From Clostridiales bacterium UBA4706 (GTDB lineage Bacteria > Bacillota > Clostridia > Oscillospirales > Oscillospiraceae), in contig DHKA01000088.1 in the NCBI GenBank assembly GCA_002404605.1, positions 1 through 23,205 on the forward strand: a stretch of DNA of 23,205 nucleotides. Direction: 5' to 3'. This document shows, in pieces, positions 15,516 to 22,095 of the stretch. The first letter of the stretch is position 1. Every line of letters begins with the position of its first letter. The notes below the pieces were generated by a model that was not told where the DNA came from, ran no database searches, and saw only the letters and a list, made by a program, of their open reading frames with translations. A program made the translations under genes and the position numbers.

Positions 15516-16640
15516 TCAGAGGTTGTTTTCCTCGTAGGCCTCCATCATCGCCGTCCAGCCGTCGAAATCGGGATAACGCTCCATAACGGTGGTGAGAGCC
15601 TCGTAATAAATGCTGGAATCGACATGATCCGTCATGCTGTACTCGGAATCGGCGGCTATATCGCCGTTTGCCTGCATGATCTCATAGAACTCTTGCACAC
15701 GGTTCGCGGAAGGATCCATGGAGATCTTCATAACGCCGTCGTAAATGCAGTTGTAAACATACTGCTCATCAAGGCCGGAGAAAGCGACCAACTTGGCAAT
15801 GGTTGTCTCTTTGTCGGTCAGCATGAGCATCATGGCGCGCAGATTGGCGATCTCAAAACGGACATAGGCATCGCGGTTTGCTTCCACGTTGCTTTTGAGC
15901 GCGGTCTGGCGGCAGCAGACAGCGTTCGGCGCATATTCTCCGACGAGGAACGGCACTTCGAGTCCCTGCGTCTTGGCATTCTGGCCGAAGCCGCTGTTCA
16001 CGAAGCCCACGTCGGCCTCGCCCTTGAGCACCGCTTCAACAACGGACTGGAAGCCGTCAAGCTCCACAAATTTCACGGTCGTCATATCAACGCCGGCCTG
16101 CGCGATCTTCTGCATCATAACCATGTGGCCGGTCTCCGGACGGACGCAGGCGACGGTCTTGCCGGCAAACCAGGTCAGGTCGCCGTCGGTGTAGGTCGCG
16201 GCATTTTCCGGCGTCATAACGCACTCGCCGCCCTCGGCAATCGTGCCGCCGATGATCGTAAGATCGGCGCCCTGCGCAACGAAGGTACAGGTGGGGATCA
16301 CGCCGAACGGGAGAATGTCAAGACTGCCGCCCAGAATGGCGGTGATGCCGTCGTTCAGATTGTTGATCGGCTCGAACGTGACGTCAAGACCTTCTTCAGC
16401 ATAGTAGCCCATCTCGTTGGCAAGAACGACCATGGCTGCTTTGATGCTGGTACCCATCTGTGCAACGCGCAGAGAGTAATTGACATTGGAATTATCCGGT
16501 TCTGCAGGAGTTTCCGTTTCGGTGGGCGCTTCCGCAGGGGCTTCGGTCGCCGCAGGTTCGGCAGACTGCGCAGCCTGTCCGCATGCGGTGAGAGACAGGA
16601 GCAAAACGGCAGCGAGCAGCAGTGCAATGGTTCTTTTCAT
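15516..16640 (-). CDS. Substrate-binding lipoprotein, NrtA/SsuA/TauA type
   Basis: 374 residues. A lipoprotein signal ends in LTAC (Cys20), followed by a Pro/Ala/Glu/Thr linker and an NMT1-like binding domain from about residue 55 (LRVAQMGTSIKAAMVVLANEMGYYAEEGLDV as separate blocks, then GITAILGGSLDILPFGVIPT and LKGEADVGFVNSGF). Relatives bind nitrate, sulfonates, taurine, thiamine precursors or other small anions, so family membership does not fix the ligand. A good ribosome site GGAGGA precedes the ATG at 16640. The gene lies between the Cys-rich protein and the ATPase in one operon. Confidence 0.9.
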   Translation of the reverse strand: MKRTIALLLAAVLLLSLTACGQAAQSAEPAATEAPAEAPTETETPAEPDNSNVNYSLRVAQMGTSIKAAMVVLANEMGYYAEEGLDVTFEPINNLNDGITAILGGSLDILPFGVIPTCTFVAQGADLTIIGGTIAEGGECVMTPENAATYTDGDLTWFAGKTVACVRPETGHMVMMQKIAQAGVDMTTVKFVELDGFQSVVEAVLKGEADVGFVNSGFGQNAKTQGLEVPFLVGEYAPNAVCCRQTALKSNVEANRDAYVRFEIANLRAMMLMLTDKETTIAKLVAFSGLDEQYVYNCIYDGVMKISMDPSANRVQEFYEIMQANGDIAADSEYSMTDHVDSSIYYEALTTVMERYPDFDGWTAMMEAYEENNL

Positions 16641-16658
16641 GGTTTTATCCTCCGTTAA

Positions 16659-17258
16659 TTATTCTGCTTTTTTCTTTCCGGGGAAGAACGGGCAGGCGGT
16701 TCCCCGGCATTCCCGGCTCTGGCTGAAATGATGGCAGGTGTGCTCCGGCATCTCGCCGAGATTGAGACCGAGAAACTCCTTTGCCGCAGGAAGCGCCGCC
16801 GTGAGCGTAAGATAGGTCACTCTTTTGCAGCAGCGGGGCCCCTCCACGGATGCGATCGCAGAGAGGCAGCGGGCGGTCATCTCATTTCCTGCCGCCCAGC
16901 CGGTTTTGGAGAGCGGTGTCGAGCCCTGCCATACGCAGGCAAATATTCCGGCTCCAACGGCAGCACCGCAGCAGCCGAATTGTCCGCAGCAGCCTCCCGG
17001 TACTGTCCCGGCGCGCTCCCGTGCCGTTTTGAGCCGTTTCTGGAGCATTGCCGCTGGCTCGCCGTTTGCTTTGCAGGCCGCCGTGAGCAATACGGCAGGG
17101 ATCAGATAATGGTGATACGGGCAATGCATGGGAAGTCCAGGTTCATCCATAATCTTTTCGCAGAGCGAAAAGACGCCGACAGGCTCTCCGGATTCAAAGG
17201 CAGAAATACATGCCCCATCAATAATATCCATATGTGCCGGATCCGGAAGCATAGGCAT
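16659..17258 (-). CDS. Cys-rich DUF5714-like protein
   Basis: 199 residues with 15 cysteines. Visible blocks are HCPYHHYLIPAVLLTAAC (45-62), the glycine-cysteine cluster GGCCGQFGCCGAAVGAG (88-104), a paired Cys in GPRCCKRVTYLTL, and a C-terminal C-x-HH...C...C set (TCHHFSQSRECRGTAC). This resembles DUF5714-domain proteins of anaerobes; the assignment is from memory of the motif and its function is unknown. The paired cysteines look like ligands for a metal or iron-sulfur centre, which is inference. Start at 17258 is chosen because GAGGTG (17265-17270) is 6 bases away; ATG at 17264 and GTG at 17267 lie too close to it. First gene of the ABC-transporter operon. Confidence 0.75.
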   Translation of the reverse strand: MPMLPDPAHMDIIDGACISAFESGEPVGVFSLCEKIMDEPGLPMHCPYHHYLIPAVLLTAACKANGEPAAMLQKRLKTARERAGTVPGGCCGQFGCCGAAVGAGIFACVWQGSTPLSKTGWAAGNEMTARCLSAIASVEGPRCCKRVTYLTLTAALPAAKEFLGLNLGEMPEHTCHHFSQSRECRGTACPFFPGKKKAE

Positions 17259-17290
17259 ATTCATCACCTCATACGATCAATATTGGCTTT

Positions 17291-17304
17291 GTCCTATATT
17301 GGAC
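17291..17304. promoter_or_regulatory. Small dyad upstream of the Cys-rich gene
   Basis: GTCCTATATTGGAC has matching 4-base arms (GTCC/GGAC) and lies 33 bases before the chosen start at 17258, in the only space available for the operon promoter. No convincing -35/-10 pair was found around it, so an operator role is speculative. Confidence 0.25.
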
Positions 17305-17322
17305 GTGGTCTACTAAATATGT

Positions 17323-17378
17323 AAAAAAACAAGCACAAATCGCGGGGGAACCGTCCGGAGCATTTTTGCTCCGGACGG
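17323..17378 (-). terminator. Intrinsic terminator of the UroD-thioredoxin gene
   Basis: An 11-bp perfect stem (17368-17378 with 17351-17361, loop AAAAAT) starts 10 bases after the stop at 17389. Further outside, AACAAGC pairs with GCTTGTT, and seven T follow on the minus strand (17323-17329). It separates this gene from the downstream transporter operon. Confidence 0.85.
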
Positions 17379-17388
17379 CAGCGCTTGT

Positions 17389-18759
17389 TTACATGACTTC
17401 GCGGATTGCAGCCTCCAGCTCGTCCTTGGAGGGGATGATGGAGCGGAACTTCATCTTGCCGTTGATGTAAACGGACGGCAGATTGGGAACTCCCATCTTT
17501 TTCATGCGGGCAATGTCTTCCTTGACGGTATACTTATAAACGTTATAATCGATGGCGTCACCGAAAGTGCGCTTCGCCTCGTCCGTGGCGGCGACCATGT
17601 AGGTGCAGGCGGCGCAGGTAGCGGGGTCAAGCGTGAAGGCTTCCACCAGGGGCTTGGTGAGATGCTCATAGTCAGGCAGCTCGACTTTAATGTCGTTATC
17701 ATCTTCCGCAACATAGTCCTTGACCATTTCGCGGACCTCGTTCGTCTGCAGAACTGCCTGCATGCAGCCGATCGTGTTCTCAAACGGTACGCCATACGGC
17801 ATATCGCAGCCGGTGGCAACGATGAGACCGTTCTTGTTCTCAATGCTGTCGATCAGATCAATGCAGTATTTCATGTTGTCCATCTGCGTGCCATGGAGCA
17901 TGATGGTCGTAAGCGGGATGTTGCCGCCGAGAGCCACGCTGTACTTGTCGCAGATCTCTTTCGCGGGCTTGAAGTTGACGTTCTCATCGACTGAAATGGA
18001 GTCACAGCCGGTTTTGCACATGACTTCGATATTTCTCGTGGCATCGCCGCACACGAAGAACGAGGAGTACGCGCCCTTTTCACGGATGTGGTTGAACAGC
18101 TTCGTGAACGGCTCGGAGCAGAACTCTTCAAAGTGCTCGGTGGAAATCTGAGAGATCAGCGGGTCAACAACGGCGATAACGTCCATACCGGCGTCGATGA
18201 AGTAGTCCGACATATTGCAGGCGACCTTATAGCAGTAGTCCAGCAGGTCATGGACATACTGGTCATCCAGAAGCATGTCGAGGAAGATGTCGGTGCCGCG
18301 CAGATGAGACGCCAGTGTGAACGGGCCGGTGATCAGGCCGTAGAGAGCCGTCGTATCGCCGATCTCCTTTTTAACGCGGCGCATGGCTTCGCATACAAGC
18401 GGGATACGTCCGTCGTTCGGGCCGGGCAGCGTGCATTCGCAGGGAACAACCGGTGTATCGCCCATTTCGGTAGCCAGGGGATGCGAAGCAACGCTGGGAG
18501 GACCGTCGTCCGCCCACATCAAGTCGCAGCCGAGGACTTCCGCTTCGATCTGCAGATCGAAAATGCAGCACTCGCCGTCCGGCTTGAACATGCGGTTGAC
18601 CTCGAGAAGGCATTCCGTCAGCTTGTCGGCGCTCTGGAACATCTCCGTCGCGGTATAGCCCTTCAGTCGGGAGGCATACGCACCGGCAAACGGGATCCAC
18701 GCGGGACGCGGCGTCGGCTTGCACTTGAGCGATGCCAGCAGTAATTCTTTGGGAGTCAT
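17389..18759 (-). CDS. UroD/MtaA-family protein with C-terminal thioredoxin-like domain
   Basis: 456 residues. Residues 1 to about 350 follow the uroporphyrinogen decarboxylase/methyltransferase family (COG0407): LLLASLKCKPTPRPAWIPF, GLITGPFTLASHLRG, the FFVCGDATRN loop with Cys237, and ATGCDMPYGVPFENT with Cys318. MtaA/MtbA methyltransferases bind zinc through H-x-C...C; here the His position is Phe235, so the site is not canonical. From about residue 375 a second domain has CAAC (382-385), a likely C-x-x-C redox site, and NLPSVYINGK (427-435) with the cis-Pro typical of thioredoxin folds. Start at 18759 has AAAGGAG upstream. A methyl-transfer or methyl-thiol role is inferred. No corrinoid-binding protein is in the window. 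Confidence 0.85.
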   Translation of the reverse strand: MTPKELLLASLKCKPTPRPAWIPFAGAYASRLKGYTATEMFQSADKLTECLLEVNRMFKPDGECCIFDLQIEAEVLGCDLMWADDGPPSVASHPLATEMGDTPVVPCECTLPGPNDGRIPLVCEAMRRVKKEIGDTTALYGLITGPFTLASHLRGTDIFLDMLLDDQYVHDLLDYCYKVACNMSDYFIDAGMDVIAVVDPLISQISTEHFEEFCSEPFTKLFNHIREKGAYSSFFVCGDATRNIEVMCKTGCDSISVDENVNFKPAKEICDKYSVALGGNIPLTTIMLHGTQMDNMKYCIDLIDSIENKNGLIVATGCDMPYGVPFENTIGCMQAVLQTNEVREMVKDYVAEDDNDIKVELPDYEHLTKPLVEAFTLDPATCAACTYMVAATDEAKRTFGDAIDYNVYKYTVKEDIARMKKMGVPNLPSVYINGKMKFRSIIPSKDELEAAIREVM

Positions 18760-18821
18760 GTTTTTTCTCCTTTACTTGAATTAAAAATAAAACAGAACGC
18801 ATCTCTGCTTTTCTGCGCCGG

Positions 18822-18854
18822 GCGGTCTTCGCAAGCAAATATAAAAAAGACCGC
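18822..18854 (-). repeat. Inverted repeat in the UroD-Trx leader
   Basis: GCGGTCTT (18822-18829) and AAGACCGC (18847-18854) are exact complements with a 17-base AT-rich loop. It lies in the transcribed leader, between the promoter near 18900 and the start codon at 18759, so it could act as an RNA hairpin or as an operator. Confidence 0.55.
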
Positions 18855-18895
18855 TGAAACGCTGATAAAGATATATCTGTCTCATTTTCGGAGAA

Positions 18896-18904
18896 AGTAT
18901 AGCA
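18896..18904 (-). promoter_or_regulatory. Extended -10 promoter of the UroD-Trx gene
   Basis: On the minus strand TGCTATACT combines a TATACT -10 (18896-18901) with a TG extension. The -35 position shows only a weak T-rich stretch, as is common with extended -10 promoters. The leader would be about 130 bases. Confidence 0.45.
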
Positions 18905-18983
18905 CATGAGGTGATCGGGAAAATAGAAAGATTTTGGACAAAATTAGGAAAAAACTGCAAAGATTTCCGAGCCGTTTTATCCG

Positions 18984-19007
18984 CTTGCGACGCGTCGCGC
19001 GAGCAAG
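18984..19007. promoter_or_regulatory. Palindrome just upstream of the PadR promoter
   Basis: GCGACGCGTCGC (18987-18998) is a perfect 12-bp palindrome. An outer CTTGC (18984-18988) also has a complement GCAAG at 19003-19007. It ends 6 bases before the -35 at 19013 and is a candidate operator, although classic PadR sites are of the ATGT/ACAT type. Confidence 0.4.
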
Positions 19008-19012
19008 GCATA

Positions 19013-19042
19013 TTGACTTTTTCGCCGCCTTTGCGCTATGAT
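19013..19042 (+). promoter_or_regulatory. Promoter of the PadR regulator gene
   Basis: TTGACT (19013-19018) and TATGAT (19037-19042) are separated by 18 bases. The -10 covers the ATG at 19038, so that upstream start codon cannot be used. Confidence 0.65.
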
Positions 19043-19082
19043 TTTAACAAATCAAACCCATACGGAAATGGAGCGGCGTTTT

Positions 19083-19448
19083 ATGGATACGTGTATGGAA
19101 AAGTGTGCCTGTCGGGGCTCCTATCTCGATAAGTTTCTTCAACCTGCCATACTGGTCGTTCTGCTGCGCGGCAGCAGTCACGGATTTCAAATGATCGGCG
19201 ATCTGGAAAAGAGCGGTATGGTCTCCGGCAACGATCTTGACCCAGCCGGATTATATCGCACGCTCAAACGGATGGAAAACGCCGGACTCGTTACATCCTT
19301 TTGGGACACCGAATCGGCCAGCAAGCCGAGACGCGTTTACTCCATCACCGACGAGGGGCGGCACTGTCTTTCCGCATGGAAAAAAACACTTTTGGAGTAT
19401 CGGAGCAACATCGACGCCATTCTCCATGGAATCTCCTCTGCCCGTTAA
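19083..19448 (+). CDS. PadR-family regulator with Cys-rich N-terminus
   Basis: 121 residues. The winged-helix domain reads LDKFLQPAILVVLLRGSSHGFQMI, then DPAGLYRTLKRMENAGLV and RRVYSITDEGRHCL, all typical of PadR proteins (Pfam PF03551). The N-terminus MDTCMEKCACRGS carries three Cys in the pattern C-x3-C-x-C, a possible metal or redox sensing element. ATG at 19083 is preferred because GGAG (19070-19073) is 9 bases upstream and the ATG at 19038 lies within the promoter. It is divergent from the UroD-thioredoxin gene and probably regulates it, which is inferred from arrangement. Confidence 0.85.
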   Translation: MDTCMEKCACRGSYLDKFLQPAILVVLLRGSSHGFQMIGDLEKSGMVSGNDLDPAGLYRTLKRMENAGLVTSFWDTESASKPRRVYSITDEGRHCLSAWKKTLLEYRSNIDAILHGISSAR

Positions 19449-19483
19449 CACTGATTCTGTCAAAAATTGCATTTTCTCCTTTC

Positions 19484-19512
19484 GTATAACAACGACCATC
19501 CGGGTCAAAATA
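19484..19512 (+). promoter_or_regulatory. Sigma-G/sigma-F type promoter of the SASP gene
   Basis: GTATA (19484-19488) and CAAAATA (19506-19512) are separated by 17 bases, close to the forespore pattern of a G-H-A-T-R -35 and a CAT-type -10. SASP genes are sigma-G targets in known spore formers. Confidence 0.55.
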
Positions 19513-19565
19513 CGCTCGGACACAGCAAAAGCGTGTTCGATTCGAGAGAAAGGAGTTGCAATCAG

Positions 19566-19766
19566 ATGTCTACCAACAAGAGCAATCATCTTGTCAATCC
19601 CCAGGCCCGCGAAGCGATGGATCGCTTTAAGATGGAGGCTGCCAGCCAGGTCGGTGTGAACCTTACGAACGGCTACAACGGCGAGCTTACCTCCCGCCAG
19701 GCCGGCAGCATCGGCGGCCAGATGGTCAAGAAGATGATCGAGGCCTACGAAAACGGCATGAAGTAA
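19566..19766 (+). CDS. Alpha/beta-type small acid-soluble spore protein
   Basis: 66 residues matching the alpha/beta SASP pattern: an N-terminal NPQAREAMDRFKMEAASQVGV region with the position of the GPR protease site around MEAASQ, followed by the DNA-binding segment ELTSRQAGSIGGQMVKKMIE. These proteins coat spore DNA and protect it from UV and heat. The ATG at 19566 has AAAGGAG at 19549-19555. A longer reading from 19467 crosses the promoter and has no ribosome site. Monocistronic with a strong terminator. Confidence 0.94.
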   Translation: MSTNKSNHLVNPQAREAMDRFKMEAASQVGVNLTNGYNGELTSRQAGSIGGQMVKKMIEAYENGMK

Positions 19767-19779
19767 TCATTCCCCATAT

Positions 19780-19816
19780 AAAAAGCGCGAAGGGATCTTC
19801 CCTCCGCGCTTTTTTG
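19780..19816. terminator. Bidirectional terminator between SASP and repeat-protein genes
   Basis: AAAAAGCGCG pairs with CGCGCTTTTT and the inner AGGGA pairs with TCCCT around a short loop. T-runs occur on both strands, so the hairpin can serve both convergent genes. Confidence 0.88.
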
Positions 19817-19841
19817 TATGCTCTCTTATGTTGTCAGCCGT

Positions 19842-20609
19842 TTACTCGATATACGCATATCCGCCAAACAGCTTTTTCCGGAAGTGCGATGCCATTTTCT
19901 CTCTCACATCCCGACGGACAGAATCGTCGATTGTTCGCGATGCGATCATATCCAAAACCCGATAAGCGGAATCAATATCTTTTTCCAAGATGCGGTACAT
20001 GGCGCTGAGATGCAAACCGGCTTCCACGGGAAGCATTCGACTGAACTTTCCTTGAAGCTCTTTCTTCCAGCATGCTTCGTTCTCGACATTTCGCAGAGCT
20101 CTGAAAGCGTCCGTGAGCTCGCTGTCGGAATCGGAAAGCTGGAAGAGGGCCAGGCCATACAGCGCCTGTGCATAAGGATACTTGATATCCTTCGTTATAC
20201 GGGCAAGGTCTTTGTACTTCTCGTCAAAATAGTACAGTGTGCCGAGACGTGACACAGCCGTCAGCAGATTCTCTTCCGCCAATTCCAGCACATCCGGGCT
20301 CTTATTTAGGCTGCGAGCGAGACTGTCAAACTTTCCCGCCCAATAGAATGCTTTTTCGATGTCTGCATCCATAGAAGTGAGACGCTTACCTTCTTCGATC
20401 ATGGCAAACGCAAAGGAAGCCGCCATATCGGTAGATTGAGCCATGTTCACAGTCGAGTTCCAATCGCCGCCCTCCGCCGCGCGCTCATAATACTGATAGG
20501 CTATATCCACGGCATCCTCGTCGTCCTGCTTGGAATAATAATCTCCCAGCGCCGCCATAGCGTTTACGTTTCCCTGATCTGCCAGCGTTTTTGCTTCTTC
20601 CAGCGTCAT
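19842..20609 (-). CDS. Sel1/TPR-like helical repeat protein
   Basis: 255 residues, no signal peptide or membrane segment. The N-terminal half shows Sel1/TPR-like helical repeats: LEEAKTLADQGNVNAMAALGDYY and then DIAYQYYERAAEGGDWNSTVNMA, followed by irregular helical stretches (ALYGLALFQLSDSDSELTDAF). Such repeats usually mediate protein binding. ATG at 20609 has AAAGGAG upstream; an earlier ATG at 20642 has none. It follows the CFI-box-like gene by 55 bases and is probably co-transcribed from the repressed promoter near 21195. Function unknown. Confidence 0.75.
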   Translation of the reverse strand: MTLEEAKTLADQGNVNAMAALGDYYSKQDDEDAVDIAYQYYERAAEGGDWNSTVNMAQSTDMAASFAFAMIEEGKRLTSMDADIEKAFYWAGKFDSLARSLNKSPDVLELAEENLLTAVSRLGTLYYFDEKYKDLARITKDIKYPYAQALYGLALFQLSDSDSELTDAFRALRNVENEACWKKELQGKFSRMLPVEAGLHLSAMYRILEKDIDSAYRVLDMIASRTIDDSVRRDVREKMASHFRKKLFGGYAYIE

Positions 20610-20664
20610 AGTCTTTTTCTCCTTTATCAAAATGATTTTCAAATGTGATGCCCGTCAACTTCGT

Positions 20665-21123
20665 TCACAAGAAATAGGCTTCCTGCAAACATTTCGTATA
20701 GCTTTTATATGCGGTATACGCCTCGTGATATCTTCCGCTATCGATCATCTCGACGCATGGGAGCACCAGTTCCGAATAAACGCGCTCCCAGATTAGCTTT
20801 GCGTCCGGCAGAGAATCGATCGCCGCCACAATAGCCGGTGCGCAGCGGTAGTATTCTTGAATATCGCTCTTCCCGTCGGGAAGCGTCTGCATATATCCGT
20901 CACGAAATGCGCGCAATACGGTAAGCTCACGGCAGTCGTCCGGCAGTCCTCTTGCCGCCGTGCATGCCGAGGTCAGAAAACAGCCGGAGTCGTTGCCTTT
21001 GTAGATGGGGCAGTCGTCGTAATCGTAGTTGCGGCAGTATTTGTAATAGGTGTCCTCGTTGACGTCTTTCTCAGCCTTACGGCAGGCATAGTGGTTGTTA
21101 TACCAGTAAAATGGACAGCTCAT
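20665..21123 (-). CDS. CFI-box-like Cys-rich protein
   Basis: 152 residues. The N-terminal third is Cys-rich and Tyr-rich (C3, C14, C30, C38 in CPFYWYNNHYAC and KYCRNYDYDDCPIY), suggesting a metal knuckle. The centre has GCFLTSACTAARGLPDDC followed by ELTVLRAFRDGYM, resembling the CFI-box domain (C-F-I-x-T-A ... LR-x-FRD). The remainder is helical. ATG at 21123 follows AAAGGAG. No signal peptide. First gene after a strong promoter that carries an inverted repeat, divergent from a XRE repressor. The CFI-box resemblance is from memory and its biochemical function is not established. Confidence 0.72.
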   Translation of the reverse strand: MSCPFYWYNNHYACRKAEKDVNEDTYYKYCRNYDYDDCPIYKGNDSGCFLTSACTAARGLPDDCRELTVLRAFRDGYMQTLPDGKSDIQEYYRCAPAIVAAIDSLPDAKLIWERVYSELVLPCVEMIDSGRYHEAYTAYKSYTKCLQEAYFL

Positions 21124-21182
21124 GTTTTTCTCTCCTTTGTTTTGTTTCTCTCCAAGCGTGGAAATATTACCTCCGCAGGATG

Positions 21183-21211
21183 ATTATACCGCATTTTGCG
21201 GTATAAGTCAA
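21183..21211 (-). promoter_or_regulatory. Near-consensus promoter with operator in its spacer
   Basis: On the minus strand TTGACT (21206-21211) and TATAAT (21183-21188) are 17 bases apart, one mismatch from consensus overall. The spacer is almost filled by an inverted repeat with 10-base arms (21184-21193 and 21197-21206, 3 bases between). A further half site TGCGGTA lies at 21222-21228, 25 bases from the first. Binding of the divergent XRE protein here would block this promoter. Confidence 0.85.
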
Positions 21212-21260
21212 TACAACAAAATGCGGTACGTTATTCTTTCTCCTGTCAGGAGGTGGTAGC

Positions 21261-21470
21261 ATGTACTACCGTTTGCGCGATCTGCGGGAAGACCACGATA
21301 TGAAGCAGAAGGATCTGGCGGCATATTTGAACTGCTCGCAGCAGGTATACAGCAACTATGAGCTCGGGCAGCGGGACGTTCCGACGGATATTCTTATCCA
21401 GCTGTCAAAGCTCTATCAAGTATCTGTGGATTACATCCTCGGCTTGACCGATAACCCGAAACGCAATTAG
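21261..21470 (+). CDS. Small XRE-family repressor
   Basis: 69 residues, almost entirely a Cro/CI-type helix-turn-helix: LRDLREDHDMKQKDLAAYLN, recognition helix CSQQVYSNYELGQR, then DILIQLSKLYQVSVDYILGL. It has no sensor domain. GTCAGGAGGTGG precedes the ATG. It diverges from the CFI-box-like gene, and the inverted repeat between them suggests it represses that promoter, probably also its own through the extra half site near 21222. What would relieve repression is not visible. Confidence 0.88.
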   Translation: MYYRLRDLREDHDMKQKDLAAYLNCSQQVYSNYELGQRDVPTDILIQLSKLYQVSVDYILGLTDNPKRN

Positions 21471-21497
21471 AAAAGCGCCCCAAAACTGGGGCGCCTT
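21471..21497. terminator. Terminator between the XRE gene and spoIIIAH
   Basis: GCGCCCC (21475-21481) pairs with GGGGCGC (21488-21494) around AAAACT. The minus-strand side ends in TTTT, so it mainly terminates the spoIIIA operon, while the plus side has only a weak T-run. Confidence 0.8.
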
Positions 21498-21504
21498 AAA
21501 TTAT

Positions 21505-22083
21505 TCAGTTTCTCACCTCGATCACATTGATCGCGGCGGCGGTCAGTTCCGTGTTAGAGAGCACGGCATCGGTGATCTGGGCGACCTGCGTTTCAGTCAG
21601 GCCGTCCTCGCCGGACGGGACTGCGACCGTGCAGCCCTGCGAGGAGAGATAGACCACACAGTCGGCAAAGTCTTTGGCAAGAAGCTCGTTTTCGATCTTG
21701 CTTTCCAGCAGAGACCAGTTTGCCATGACGGTGATCTCGTTCATGGCGCTGTCAATGACATCCTGCGAGGCAGACTCGGCACAGGCAGCCGTTTCGAGCA
21801 GCGAAAGCGCCTGATCTCTCGACTGCTGGCGCGTGAGCCGGGCTTCCGAGAAATACCCGGATACGGACGCGGGGAGCGCTGCGGAGGATGATTCCTCCGG
21901 CGTGCCGCCCGCGACGTTTACGGCGGTTGTCATTTCATCCTCGGCATCCGCCATGGCGGTGTTGCCGTCTCCCCAGCGCTGGTTGTACGACCAGTTGAGG
22001 AATGCAGCCGCGCACACGAGCAGAAGCACCGCCGCAATGAGAATGTTTCGCTTGAGATGGGGACGCAGATTTACCGTCTTCAT
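21505..22083 (-). CDS. spoIIIAH: Stage III sporulation protein AH
   Basis: 192 residues with one N-terminal membrane segment (about 13-31), an acidic, Ala/Ser-rich linker, and a C-terminal YscJ/FliF-like ring-building domain (LTRQQSRDQALSLLETAA, then AKDFADCVVYLSSQGCTVAVP and ITDAVLSNTELTAAAINVIEV). SpoIIIAH meets the forespore LytM protein SpoIIQ across the intermembrane space to form the feeding-tube channel. Start at 22083 with AGGAGG 8 bases upstream; that site overlaps the stop codon of the previous gene. Last gene of the spoIIIA operon here. Confidence 0.92.
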   Translation of the reverse strand: MKTVNLRPHLKRNILIAAVLLLVCAAAFLNWSYNQRWGDGNTAMADAEDEMTTAVNVAGGTPEESSSAALPASVSGYFSEARLTRQQSRDQALSLLETAACAESASQDVIDSAMNEITVMANWSLLESKIENELLAKDFADCVVYLSSQGCTVAVPSGEDGLTETQVAQITDAVLSNTELTAAAINVIEVRN

Positions 22084-22095
22084 ATAATCATCCTC

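Larger units (their letters stand above)
18760..19082. other. Divergent regulatory region between UroD-Trx and PadR genes
   Basis: These 323 bases hold no convincing gene. They contain an extended -10 promoter for the UroD-thioredoxin gene, an 8-bp inverted repeat in its leader, an AT-rich middle, a 12-bp palindrome and the PadR promoter, each listed separately. Confidence 0.7.

Noticed and set aside
7200..16600. Shared Ala/Pro/Thr/Glu linker words (such as ATEAP) in the three lipoproteins
   Set aside because: These are common low-complexity spacers after lipidated Cys in Clostridia and do not indicate shared function or recombination.
15504..16658. 384-codon plus-strand frame over the binding lipoprotein gene
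   Set aside because: It is antisense to a protein with a clear lipobox and binding domain; the His/Gly/Arg-rich composition marks it as a shadow.
17299..18939. TTGGAC word shared by the two minus-strand upstream regions (17299-17304 and 18934-18939)
   Set aside because: Six bases at very different distances from their start codons (41 versus 175) are within chance.
18760..19082. Cobalamin riboswitch before the UroD-thioredoxin gene
   Set aside because: Looked for because of the corrinoid-linked family. No B12-box-like segment or multi-stem fold of the needed length is evident in the leader.
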